Shown here piece after piece: positions 56,240 through 64,000 of a stretch of 64,000 bases of DNA. Position 1 is the first letter of the stretch. Each line of letters opens with the position of its first letter. A program made the position numbers and the translations under genes. The notes beneath the pieces are model-generated. The model searched no databases. It saw only the letters and a program-made list of their open reading frames with translations, and had not been told where the DNA came from. The DNA is from Sphingobacteriales bacterium (GTDB lineage Bacteria; Bacteroidota; Bacteroidia; Chitinophagales; Chitinophagaceae): assembly GCA_016708305.1 (NCBI GenBank), contig JADJGB010000001.1, forward strand, positions 248,001 to 312,000, written 5' to 3'.

Positions 56240-57729
56240 CTATGCCAAAGAATTTTCTATCACTTCAGCTTTAGGAAAAAGAATATTGTTTTCTAAATGT
56301 ATGTGTATAAACAAATCATTTTCAAACTCTTCCAGCATTTTGAACAACAGTCTGTAGCTGGTACATCCGTCGGCAGGTACGGTGAAGTTGTCGCTCAGGC
56401 TGCGAATTTCTTTAATTGCATCGCCTACGCTTTCATGCTCCTGCTCTGATGTGGCTACTATTTCGCTAAAACCTCTTTCTGTGTTTCTGAGGTATGGAGT
56501 TCCATTATTTTTAGCTTTTACGATTTCCTTCACTGCAGGGAAAAGTTTGTTTTCTTCGTCAGCCATGTGGGCAAACATTTCCTTATCCACTTTTTCTACT
56601 AATTCATTGATATTCAACAGTTCGGAATGCCTGTCGCCGTGTACGCGGGCTACTTTGGCCGCATAACCTTTTATTTCAGGCAGATATTTGCGCACATAAT
56701 TATGATGTGTGTTTACAATATAATCTGCCAGAAAATCTAAATTCCATTCATCGTAGTTCAAAGCGCCGGTGGCGGAACTGGCCTGAACGATTTGTTGCAG
56801 TTCTTGTTCCACTTTAGTGGCATCAATTCCTTTTTCGGCACAAGCTTCACGAACTGTTTTCTTTCCGCCGCAACAAAATCAATTCCGTATTTTTTCAGTA
56901 CATCTGCTTTACGCAGGTCTTTAGCTACAATCTCACCTATGGTTTCAGTTATTTCGTCGCCTTTGCGAGTTACGCGGATATCCCACCACTGTGGCCCCTG
57001 TTGAAGATATTCCCAGGTGAACACATCGCCTCTCATACTCAGCAACTGATAATAAACCGGTTTGGGATCGTGGTCGTTATGAATAATCATGCTTTCGCCG
57101 GGTTGCAGCGTATCGAATGTGCTGAAGATAGTTGGGTGTTTCAGCCTTGGTTCCAGCGATGGCACATCCACCACTTTTTCATTGCCATTAGCAGATGCAG
57201 GAGCGGCAGCAGCTTCAACTACTTCCGGTTGCCCCTGCTGAGGCGCATCCTTCAGCGTTACACGGATATCGTACCATTCCGGGCCCTGTGTAATGTACTC
57301 CCATGTAAAAACATCTCCGTGCTCACTCGACAATTGATAATAAAGTGGTTTGGGATCATGGTCGTTATGAATAATGAATGACTCCCCCGGATTCAGGTTT
57401 TCAAAAATATGGAAAATAGTGGCGTGTTTATATTGAGGCGAAATGTCAGGTACGTTTACTACTAAAACTCCGCCTTTGGACAGATGAGCTGGCACGTTTC
57501 TGGTCACTTTTATGTCCCACCATTCGGGACCTTCCTGAAGGTACTCCCAACCAAAAATGTTTCCGCGAATATCCATCAACTGGTAAAATACGGGTTTAGG
57601 GTCATGGTTATTATGAATAATCAGGCTTTCTCCTTCCTGAAGCGTATCAAAAGTATCAAATATGGTCTGATGCCTTAGTCGTGGCTCAATTTCCTGAACA
57701 TTAATGATGATGTCATTTACTGTTTGCAT
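56240..57729 (-). CDS. Triple-DUF2249 / RIC-type di-iron repair fusion protein (one frameshift)
   Basis: One T added near 56877 joins two frames into a roughly 497-residue protein. Order: DUF2249 repeats 1-3, each with NxHDPKPxYYQL (residues about 10-80, 92-162 and 190-265); then a DUF542/ScdA-N domain with GIDFCCGGKKTVREAC; then a hemerythrin-like domain (NTHHNYVRKYLPEI, HMADEENKLFPAV, SEQEHESVGDAI, IHLENNILFP) with His/Glu di-iron ligands. RIC proteins (YtfE/ScdA) repair Fe-S clusters damaged by NO. It is the first gene of the minus-strand operon. The 3x DUF2249 fusion is unusual. Confidence 0.85.
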
Positions 57730-58043
57730 AATTTCAATTTTTTATGAATGAATGAGGGAGCAAATATAAAAGATTTTTTTTAATAAAAGCATTAAAGTAC
57801 TTTGATGCCTCTATAATTTTTTAATTATTGATGAAAATAAACTTAGAATATTGAATTGCAGATAGTTATAGGTTAAAAAAGAAAAAAATAGATAATGATG
57901 CATGATAAAATCCCTGAAATAAACAATAAAATGCCCTTTATTTTTAACAAGTCGGGTTTTGGTTGAAAAAATTTGACAATTCTTTGACCAAAAATATTAT
58001 TTAGGATACAAATATTCTATGTTAAAATATTAAAAGAAATTCA
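57730..58043. promoter_or_regulatory. Divergent promoter region of the stress cluster with candidate operator
   Basis: These 314 AT-rich bases separate the divergent RIC and methyltransferase genes. An imperfect inverted repeat TTTTGGTTGAA (57957-57967) / TTTGACCAAAA (57983-57993) surrounds a central TTTGACAATT, giving two TTTGAC copies ten bases apart. Its symmetry and position suit an Rrf2- or CRP/FNR-type dimer site controlling one or both directions, but no known consensus is matched exactly. No gene is seen. Confidence 0.4.
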
Positions 58044-58817
58044 ATGAGCAATAAAACATTAAACACCGAACAAGGCCACTGGCTATTGGCCAAAATGGGC
58101 AAAAGAGTTTTAAGACCGGGCGGAAAAGAGTTAACACTCAGATTAGTAAACGAACTGAAAATCAATCACAAAGATAAATTAGTAGAGTTTGCTCCCGGTA
58201 TGGGTTTTACGGCAGAACTTTTGTTAAATATAAATCCTAAATCTTGCACAGGTATAGAATTAAATGAGGAAGCCGTAGATATCCTTAAAAAGAAAGTATT
58301 TCTCAACGGCTATTCTGTTGTAAACCGAAGCGCCGCCGATACCGGACTCGAATCTTCATCCACTGATAAAGTTATTGGCGAAGCAATGCTTACCATGCAG
58401 GCAGACCACCGCAAATCAGAAATTATCAGGGAAGCTTACAGAATTCTAAAGCCCGGCGGCTGGTATGGTATTCATGAGTTAGGTTTGATACCCGAAAATA
58501 TTGAAGATGACGCTAAAGCAGAAATTCAACAGGAACTGGCAAAATCTATAAAAGTGAATGCAAGGCCATTAACCATAAAGGAATGGTGCGACCTGTTGGA
58601 AAAAGAAGGTTTCAAAATCAAAACAATTGACCAAAATCCGATGGAATTGCTCAAGGCAAAAAGGATGATTGCCGATGAAGGGTTATTGAGAACCCTCAAA
58701 ATCGGGTTTAATATTATGATCAATCCAAAAGCAAAGAAAAAAATAATGGATATGCAGAATATCTTCAACAAATATGAAGACCATCTGACTGCTTTTGCAA
58801 TAATTGCTGAAAAATAA
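58044..58817 (+). CDS. SAM-dependent methyltransferase
   Basis: A 257-residue class I methyltransferase. Motif I is LVEFAPGMGFTAELLL (residues about 46-62), the acidic motif II region is CTGIELNEEAV, and the motif post-I/IV region is followed by AYRILKPGGWYGIHELGL. It resembles methyltransferase-11 type enzymes acting on small molecules or quinones. It is divergent from the RIC operon, followed by AhpD-like and hemerythrin genes in the same direction. Substrate unknown. Confidence 0.85.
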   Translation: MSNKTLNTEQGHWLLAKMGKRVLRPGGKELTLRLVNELKINHKDKLVEFAPGMGFTAELLLNINPKSCTGIELNEEAVDILKKKVFLNGYSVVNRSAADTGLESSSTDKVIGEAMLTMQADHRKSEIIREAYRILKPGGWYGIHELGLIPENIEDDAKAEIQQELAKSIKVNARPLTIKEWCDLLEKEGFKIKTIDQNPMELLKAKRMIADEGLLRTLKIGFNIMINPKAKKKIMDMQNIFNKYEDHLTAFAIIAEK

Positions 58818-58851
58818 AACCGTATTAAAAATAAAATTAAAATCAGATTTT

Positions 58852-59190
58852 ATGGACGACCACAAAGAAATGTTTACGCAGGCAACTGCCGAAACCGCAA
58901 AAAGAAAAGCAGACCTGGCTCCTAAGCAGGTAGAAGCATGGAGAACCTTCAGCCGCACCGTTTTTAAAGAAGGTGTGCTGGACGAAAAAACCAAGCAACT
59001 GATAGCGGTAGCAGTGGCACACGTAACCCAGTGTCCCTACTGCATCAAATCTCACGTGCCTCAGGCATTGCGAAAAGGCGCTACCAAACAGGAAATCATG
59101 GAAGCCATCTGGGTAGCAGCCGAAATGCGTGCCGGCGCCGCTTATGCACATGGCACCATAGCATTAGAGGCAATGGAAAACGAACAATAA
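58852..59190 (+). CDS. Carboxymuconolactone decarboxylase/AhpD-like protein
   Basis: A 112-residue all-helical AhpD-fold protein. The redox motif CPYCIKSH lies near residues 60-67, after LIAVAVAHVTQ, and GATKQEIMEAIWVAAEMRAGAAYAHG follows. AhpD-like proteins reduce peroxides using the CxxC pair. The ATG at 58852 is preferred to an earlier in-frame start that overlaps the methyltransferase gene. It is part of the plus-strand stress group. Confidence 0.9.
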   Translation: MDDHKEMFTQATAETAKRKADLAPKQVEAWRTFSRTVFKEGVLDEKTKQLIAVAVAHVTQCPYCIKSHVPQALRKGATKQEIMEAIWVAAEMRAGAAYAHGTIALEAMENEQ

Positions 59191-59208
59191 AATTTAGGAT
59201 AGAATAAT

Positions 59209-59718
59209 ATGAACAAACCGCTTTATGATTATTTTACCAACGACCACCATCGTGTAGAAGGTCTGTTGGACAAAGCCACTGCTATTGAGGGTCTGATTGA
59301 GATGGAGTACTATCATCAGTTCAGAACGGGGCTATTGAAGCACATAAAAATGGAAGAAAAAATTCTGTTTCCGGCTGCCCAGAAAGCAAATGACGGAATG
59401 CCACTTCCGCTGGCTGCTAAGCTGCGCCTGGATCATGCTGCGCTTACGGCGCTGATGGTAGTGCCGCCAAGCGATGAGGTAATAAAAGTGATTAGCCACG
59501 TGCTGGAAAAACATGACCTGCTGGAAGAAGAACCGGGCGGCATGTACGACCTCTGCGAAAAACTGACCGAAGGTGAAACGCAGCGGTTGCTGGACGACCT
59601 CGAAAAAGTAACAGAAGTGCCGGTGCTCCCGCACAATAAAGCAGACTTTGCATTAGATGTGGCCAAACGAACATTGGAAAGGGCAGGGTTTAATTATGAT
59701 GTAATTTTAAAAAAATAG
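59209..59718 (+). CDS. Hemerythrin domain protein
   Basis: A 169-residue four-helix protein with hemerythrin-like ligand positions in YFTNDHHRVEGLL, GLLKHIKMEEKILFP, LRLDHAALTALM and VLEKHDLLEEEPGGMYDL. Such proteins bind O2, NO or iron. It starts 18 bases after the AhpD-like gene and is followed almost at once by a second, interrupted AhpD-like gene. Together with the divergent RIC fusion, it gives this locus two di-iron proteins. Confidence 0.87.
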   Translation: MNKPLYDYFTNDHHRVEGLLDKATAIEGLIEMEYYHQFRTGLLKHIKMEEKILFPAAQKANDGMPLPLAAKLRLDHAALTALMVVPPSDEVIKVISHVLEKHDLLEEEPGGMYDLCEKLTEGETQRLLDDLEKVTEVPVLPHNKADFALDVAKRTLERAGFNYDVILKK

Positions 59719-59954
59719 TATCATTGAAAAGAGAAAAAAAGTTTTTGAAGTATCGCACGAAGCGCCGGTAGCAATGCTCGGGTTGGAAAAATATATCGCC
59801 CAAAGCGGATTGGATAAAAAACTGTATGGACTGATAAAAATCAGAGCTTCGCAGATTAATGGTTGCGCCTACTGCATCAATATGCACGTTGGGTGCAATG
59901 TGAACAGACTCTCAACGACTTGACAAACAACAGAAAAAAATGTAACTTTGAACT

Positions 59955-60413
59955 GTGGAAAGAATATACATAGATACATCTGTATTCGGTGGTTATTTTG
60001 AGTCAGAGTTTGAACTTTGGACAAAGGTTCTTTTTGACAACATTTTAAAAGGTAAATTTAAAGTTCTTATTTCACGGTTGACAGATATTGAACTTGAAAA
60101 TGCACCACAACAAGTTAGAGATTTAGCAACATCACTACCAACTGACAATGTAGAATGGTTAGATATCACAACTCAAGCAGTTCAATTAGCAGACAAATAC
60201 ATTGATGAAAAAGTAGTTGGTCAGACAAGCCACTCCGATTGTATTCATATTGCCATAGCGACATTGAACTATGCAGACGTATTAGTGAGTTGGAACTTCA
60301 AGCATATCGTAAATCACATACGCATTAGAGGTTACAATGCAGTAAACTTCAAGTATGGACACAAAATACTTGACATTCGTTCACCAAGAGAAATTTTAGA
60401 ATATGAAGACTAA
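59955..60413 (+). CDS. PIN-domain toxin
   Basis: A 152-residue PIN-domain protein starting at GTG. YIDTSVFGGYFE carries the first catalytic Asp; acidic residues follow in SRLTDIELENAP, and SHSDCIHIAIATLNYADVLVSWNFKHI carries the later Asp residues of the RNase site. PIN toxins usually cleave tRNA or other RNAs. It overlaps the downstream small gene by 11 bases, the typical toxin-antitoxin coupling, although toxin-first order is less common. Confidence 0.86.
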   Translation: MERIYIDTSVFGGYFESEFELWTKVLFDNILKGKFKVLISRLTDIELENAPQQVRDLATSLPTDNVEWLDITTQAVQLADKYIDEKVVGQTSHSDCIHIAIATLNYADVLVSWNFKHIVNHIRIRGYNAVNFKYGHKILDIRSPREILEYED

Positions 60414-60561
60414 AAAATTAAAAAAAGACAAGACAATTCTTACAGACCTTCGTGCAATACGGGACAAGATTAGCGAAGAATTAAAAGGCAAGACAACTGA
60501 ACAAATTGTTGAATATTTAAAAAAGAAAAAAACACTGCACCCAAAATCGGTTTGGCAATAG
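60403..60561 (+). CDS. Small antitoxin partner of the PIN toxin
   Basis: A 52-codon gene (MKTKKLKKDKTILTDLRAIRD... ending HPKSVWQ) starting at an ATG inside the end of the toxin gene. It is highly charged and helical, like short antitoxins found downstream of such PIN toxins. Its last codons run into the attC-like site, as is common for genes in cassettes. Identification is by position and composition. Confidence 0.72.
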   Translation: MKTKKLKKDKTILTDLRAIRDKISEELKGKTTEQIVEYLKKKKTLHPKSVWQ

Positions 60562-60665
60562 TGGGCAGTCAGTTGCAAATTCAATATTTGTAATTCTATT
60601 GGACATTTGTGCAAATGTTGTGCCTACGTTTTTCAAATGCCTCACCATCGCCAAGCCGTAAACCG
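60537..60665 (+). other. attC-like site of the PIN cassette
   Basis: The 5' arm GCACCCAA...CGGTTTGGCAATAGTGGGCA pairs with the 3' arm TGCCTCACCATCGCCAAGCCG...CCG|TTGGGTGC. The match covers about 20 positions with few mismatches and one unpaired base, the asymmetry used for strand selection in attC sites. Length 129 bases. The 3' end CGCCAAGCCGTAAACCG|TTG nearly repeats the site at 34090-34216, linking this isolated cassette to the array. Confidence 0.78.
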
Positions 60666-60959
60666 TGCGGGATGCCATGAAGATAGGAGAAACAGCTCAG
60701 AGGCTCTTCCTGCTGGATGCCTGGGTCGAAACAGATCTTTACACCGAAAAAGAAAGAGCTGTACTGGCGCTTACCGAAGCCATGACCCTGATTAGCAACG
60801 GACATGTACCCGACCACATTTATAAGGAGGCAGTGGCCCAACTGACCGAGAAAGAACTGGTGGCGGTTATTATGACGATGGTTACCATCAACGGTTGGAA
60901 CCGGATTTCGATTACTACCAGAGCGGCGCTGGATTAAAAAATTTAACCAATAAATATTT

Positions 60960-61676
60960 ATGATTTTAGATAAAAAAACAGCCGTAGTTACCGGTGCCGG
61001 CAAAGGTTTAGGCGCTGCTATTGCAGCAGCATTAGTCAGGAAGGGAGCAACCGTTTATGGCATTGCACGAAATGCCGATGCCCTTGGTGAACTGAAAAAT
61101 AAATTGGGTGATTTGTTTCATCCGGTCAGGTTAGACATTACACGCCACGATGAAATCGGCAAATGGGTAAGCGATACCTTTTCAGAAGAAAATAGTCCAG
61201 ATATTTTAGTCAATAATGCCGGAGTGGGTTCCTTCAGCAAAATAGACGAAACACCCACCGAAACCTGGTTAGATATGATGAATACCAACCTGAATAGTAC
61301 GTTTTTCATCACTTCTCAGATTTCCAAACTGATGAAAAAGAAAAAAACTGTTTCTCACATCATCAATATCGGCTCCATTTTGGGGCAGGTGGGCAAGGCT
61401 GAAAGTACGGCTTACTGTGCCACCAAATTTGGATTGAAAGGTTTCAGCGAAGCATTATACCTAGAGTTGCGTTTTTTTGGCATCAAGGTAACCTGCCTGA
61501 GTCCGGGTTCCATCGAAACTGATTTTTTCAAAAGCTCCGGTATCCATGCCCACAGCAATATGCTGCATCCTCAAGACCTGGCCGACACCGTTATACATGT
61601 ACTCGAAACGCCTGATAATATGCTGATTAACGAGCTTGCCATCCGGCCGCTTAACCCCCGCTCGCCCGAAAAATAG
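60960..61676 (+). CDS. Short-chain dehydrogenase/reductase
   Basis: A 238-residue classical SDR. TGAGKGLG is the nucleotide-binding motif (residues about 12-19), followed by NNAGVG, the active-site Ser in NIGSILGQ, YCATKFG (Tyr and Lys) and CLSPGSIETDFF. It is an NAD(P)-dependent oxidoreductase of unknown substrate. It follows the split AhpD-like gene and precedes asnS in the same direction. Confidence 0.92.
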   Translation: MILDKKTAVVTGAGKGLGAAIAAALVRKGATVYGIARNADALGELKNKLGDLFHPVRLDITRHDEIGKWVSDTFSEENSPDILVNNAGVGSFSKIDETPTETWLDMMNTNLNSTFFITSQISKLMKKKKTVSHIINIGSILGQVGKAESTAYCATKFGLKGFSEALYLELRFFGIKVTCLSPGSIETDFFKSSGIHAHSNMLHPQDLADTVIHVLETPDNMLINELAIRPLNPRSPEK

Positions 61677-61746
61677 GCATCTCGGCTCCCAATTATTCTT
61701 TTTTGACCACTCAGACCATATCTTTGCAAATCATTTTTTAAAGGGT

Positions 61747-63186
61747 ATGTTTAACAAAAGAATAAAAATAAAAGAGTTATTGGTTCAGGAACCCCAAAAT
61801 CAGGTTGTAACCGTGATGGGCTGGGTTCGCACTTTCAGAAATAATCAGTTTATTGCGCTTAACGATGGAAGCGCCAATACAAACCTGCAGGTAGTGGCCG
61901 AATTGGGAAAATTTGATGAAGAATTATTAAAAAGATTAACCACCTCTGCCGCCATCAGGGCTACCGGTGTGGTGGTGCCTTCGCAGGGCAAAGGACAAAT
62001 CATGGAGTTGAAGGCTGATGTGATTGACATTCTTGGCGACAGTGATGCCGAAAAATATCCGCTTCAGCCCAAAAAGCACTCGTTGGAGTTTCTGCGAGAA
62101 AAAGCACACCTGCGTTTTCGTACCAATACGTTTGCCTCCATATTCAGGGTGCGGCATACTTTGGCATTTGCCATTAATAAGTTTTTTAATGAAAAAGGAT
62201 TTACCTATCTGCACACTCCCATCATCACAGCCAGTGATGCCGAGGGCGCAGGAGAGATGTTTAAGGTGACCACCCTTCCTTTAGAAGGTGCGCCCAAAAA
62301 CGAGGATGGTTCCATCAATTTTAAGGAAGATTTTTTTGGCAGAGCCACCAACCTTACCGTGAGCGGTCAGTTGGAGGCCGAATTAGGTGCCACTGCTTTA
62401 GGCGAGGTATATACTTTTGGCCCAACTTTCAGGGCGGAGAACAGCAATACGGCGCGCCACCTGGCCGAGTTTTGGATGATTGAACCCGAAATGGCTTTTT
62501 ACGACCTGGAAGACAATGCCAATCTTGCTGAGGAATTTATAAAATACATCATCCGCTATGCGCTCGAAAATAATCGTGAAGACCTCGATTTTCTGGCAAA
62601 CAGACAGGCCGAAGAAGAGAAACAGTTGCCGCAGGATAAGCGTAGTGAGATGGGATTGATTGAAAAGCTGGAGTTTGTGATTAATAACGACTTCCAACGC
62701 TTAACTTATACGGAGGCTATAGACATTCTGACAAATAGCAACCACAACAAGAAAAAGAAATTTCAATACCCGATTACCGGCTGGGGAATGGATTTGCAGA
62801 GTGAACATGAACGGTATTTAGTAGAAAAGCATTTCAAAAAACCGGTAATCCTGATGAACTATCCTGCCAGCATCAAAGCGTTTTATATGCGGCTGAATGA
62901 GGATGGCAAAACGGTGGCGGCTATGGATATTCTGGCGCCGGGCATGGGTGAGATTGTGGGCGGCTCTCAAAGAGAAGAAAGGTTAGACGTGCTATTGCAA
63001 AAAATGGAAGCGATGCACATCCCTGCCGAGGAAATGTGGTGGTATTTGGACATTCGCAGGTTTGGCACGGTGCCACACGCCGGTTTCGGACTGGGCTTCG
63101 AGCGGATGGTACAGTTTGTGACAGGTATGGGCAATATCCGAGACGTGATTGCCTTCCCCAGAACGCCTAAGTATGCTGATTTTTAG
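61747..63186 (+). CDS. asnS: Asparaginyl-tRNA synthetase
   Basis: A 479-residue class IIb synthetase that charges tRNA-Asn with asparagine. The N-terminal OB-fold anticodon-binding domain (about 18-110) contains VMGWVRTFRNNQFIALNDGS. The catalytic domain has motif 2 (YTFGPTFRAENSNTARHLAEFW) and motif 3 (GFGLGFERMVQFVTGM). The start at 61747 (MFNKRIKIKEL) is chosen because the longer frame from 61636 overlaps the SDR gene and lacks homology. Normal length. Confidence 0.96.
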   Translation: MFNKRIKIKELLVQEPQNQVVTVMGWVRTFRNNQFIALNDGSANTNLQVVAELGKFDEELLKRLTTSAAIRATGVVVPSQGKGQIMELKADVIDILGDSDAEKYPLQPKKHSLEFLREKAHLRFRTNTFASIFRVRHTLAFAINKFFNEKGFTYLHTPIITASDAEGAGEMFKVTTLPLEGAPKNEDGSINFKEDFFGRATNLTVSGQLEAELGATALGEVYTFGPTFRAENSNTARHLAEFWMIEPEMAFYDLEDNANLAEEFIKYIIRYALENNREDLDFLANRQAEEEKQLPQDKRSEMGLIEKLEFVINNDFQRLTYTEAIDILTNSNHNKKKKFQYPITGWGMDLQSEHERYLVEKHFKKPVILMNYPASIKAFYMRLNEDGKTVAAMDILAPGMGEIVGGSQREERLDVLLQKMEAMHIPAEEMWWYLDIRRFGTVPHAGFGLGFERMVQFVTGMGNIRDVIAFPRTPKYADF

Positions 63187-63638
63187 ATGCGCGTGAAGGG
63201 AGAGGCGGTCTTTTGCTTTTTATAATGATGAGATTTCTCCGCTTCGCTGCGAAATGACCCTTATTTTTACCGTTCATTTTGAACGCAATGTAATGGAGTG
63301 AGAAATCTTTTTCTTTTGATAATGGTGAGATTTCTACGCTGCGCTGCGAAAATGACGTTTTTAATTGGGCGGTATTACGGATACTTTTTACCCATCATTT
63401 TGAACGCGACGAAGTGAAGTAAGAAATCTTTTGGTTTCAAAACGATGAGATTTCTACGATTAACTGCGAAATGATCTGTGCTTAAAAACAAATATTTTTA
63501 GCAAATTTTTTCCCAACCTTGATTTTTAGTTCCACTTTTTTATTTAGAAAAAGGCGGAAAATGTTCCTTTCAGCAGCGATGCGGGTTAAACTTGTTATTC
63601 TAAAGGCAAAAATGAGTGTGTAAGAAACCTTTCCTTCA
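63187..63638. repeat. Intergenic region with degenerate palindromic repeat units
   Basis: There is no gene in these 452 bases. Three related units are present: GATGAGATTTCTCCGCTTCG (from 63228), GGTGAGATTTCTACGCTGCG (from 63324) and GATGAGATTTCTACGATTAA (from 63445). Each is followed by CTGCGAAA and ATGA. Between them lie TCATTTTGAACGCAATG and TCATTTTGAACGCGACG followed by GTNAGAAATCTTTT. The units are partly complementary to each other (AGATTTCT with AGAAATCT), forming hairpins. They resemble interspersed repeats often seen between Bacteroidota genes. Confidence 0.65.
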
Positions 63639-64000
63639 TCACCACACAATCGTTATCACCGATTTGCCATCAACTGCTATCGGTGCCCATTTGCCCTTGT
63701 ATTTCAAATTGAAAGTAAATGGCGTGTCGCCTTCATTTAGCGCAGTCATCACTTTTTTACCATCGGGGCGAAGAAAAGCCACATTCTGAATGGCTCCTGC
63801 AAAATTACTTTCAATTCTCACCGAACCCGGCGTTACAAATTTTGAAGCGTGCGCAATAATATAATAAGCCACATTTCTTGAATAACCTGAACCGCTAATT
63901 GTTAAAGCGCCCTTACATTGGGTACAACCTCCGGGAGTGTGTGGCCCATAAGACGGGTCGTTTGCCAGATTCCATTCCAGCGCCGTTTTGCTCCAGTTGC
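63639..64000 (-). CDS. Glycoside hydrolase family 30 (glucosylceramidase-like), C-terminal part
   Basis: The frame is open to the window end, so only the last 120 residues are seen. NWSKTALEWNLANDPSYGP, GCTQCKGALTI, AYYIIAHASKFVTPGSVRIESN and NVAFLRPDGKKV match the C-terminal beta domain of GH30 glucosylceramidase-like enzymes. The active-site residues lie outside the window. It would cleave beta-linked glucosides or similar glycans, probably extracytoplasmically. The GTG at 63872 is not the true start. Confidence 0.82.
   Translation of the reverse strand, partial: NWSKTALEWNLANDPSYGPHTPGGCTQCKGALTISGSGYSRNVAYYIIAHASKFVTPGSVRIESNFAGAIQNVAFLRPDGKKVMTALNEGDTPFTFNLKYKGKWAPIAVDGKSVITIVW

Larger units (their letters stand above)
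59889..60665 (+). mobile_element. Isolated integron-like gene cassette (PIN toxin-antitoxin)
   Basis: The 777-base insert starts G|TTGGGTGC and ends CCG|T, exactly as expected if a cassette recombined at a secondary G|T site in CACGTGCGG. It carries two co-directional genes followed by an attC-like site whose first arm, GCACCCAA, is the complement of the cassette start TTGGGTGC. No transposase or target duplication is needed to explain it. No integrase gene is in the window. Confidence 0.82.
59724..60937 (+). pseudogene. AhpD-like gene split by an integron-like cassette
   Basis: The N-terminal part (59724-59888) encodes FEVSHEAPVAMLGLEKYIAQ and the redox motif INGCAYCINMH. The rest resumes at 60666 with RDAMKIGETAQRLFLLDAWVETDLY and continues to 60937. 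Excising 59889-60665 restores ATGCACGTGCGGGATGCC, i.e. MHVRDA, the normal family sequence, in frame. The 5' end has no clean ATG; a TTG at 59724 with one A added in the A7 run, or an ATT, could serve. The insertion separates the catalytic cysteines from the rest of the fold, so the gene is probably inactivated. Confidence 0.85.

Noticed and set aside
1..64000. CRISPR arrays
   Set aside because: No run of regularly spaced identical short repeats was found; the repeats present are cassettes, palindromic intergenic units or IS ends.

Overview
The window is a stretch of a Bacteroidota chromosome, most likely from the Chitinophagia/Sphingobacteriia side. The evidence is a DUF1800/DUF1501 pair, PKD-rich secreted proteins with OmpA partners, a DUF2480 protein, ISAon1-type and IS66 insertion sequences, and moderate-to-low GC. 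No rRNA is present; one tRNA-Pro is. About fifteen otherwise well-preserved genes carry single-base frameshifts, mostly in short homopolymers. I read these as uncorrected sequencing errors and annotate such genes as single CDSs.

Layout. 1-5.7 kb: DUF1800/DUF1501, SDR, murI, thioesterase, MscS channel. 6.2-18.6 kb: a co-directional block of secreted and outer-membrane proteins, including a roughly 2,040-residue PKD protein that appears to end in a serine beta-lactamase-like domain. 19.1-25.5 kb: VOC, LLM oxidoreductase, pirin, GNAT, a decayed ISKra4-like element, a sugar nucleotidyltransferase and a nitronate monooxygenase. 25.7-39 kb: a mobile zone with a HigBA pair, an IS66 element carrying two nested insertions (ISAon1-type and IS630), and then an integron-like cassette array without a visible integrase. 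39.5-45 kb: tRNA-Pro and a hoxEFUYH bidirectional NiFe hydrogenase operon. 45.2-52.4 kb: DUF2480, PpiD-like foldase, a caspase-like secreted protein and a PhoBR-type two-component pair. 52.4-59.7 kb: a nitric-oxide/iron-sulfur stress cluster (DUF2249 proteins, Rrf2 regulator, SufT-like protein, oxidase-I-like membrane protein, RIC/hemerythrin fusion, and divergent methyltransferase, AhpD-like protein and hemerythrin). 59.7-64 kb: an ahpD-like gene split by a toxin-antitoxin cassette, SDR, asnS, and the end of a GH30 glycosidase.

The most interesting system is the set of attC-like sites. On the minus strand between 38,992 and 31,934 I can delimit four consecutive cassettes. Every boundary is G|TTG, and the 5' arm of each attC-like hairpin is complementary to the first bases of its own cassette, as expected of integron cassettes. 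The contents are two nearly identical 396-bp ORF-less cassettes, each lying directly upstream of a different DNA-methyltransferase operon: an EcoRI-type methylase with a DUF262-HNH nuclease and a tail-anchored protein, and an m4C-type methylase with a PmeII-like endonuclease. A fifth, isolated cassette carrying a PIN toxin and its antitoxin sits 21 kb away, inserted at a G|T inside an ahpD-like gene. Together these look like a defence and toxin-antitoxin cassette pool mobilised by an integrase encoded elsewhere.
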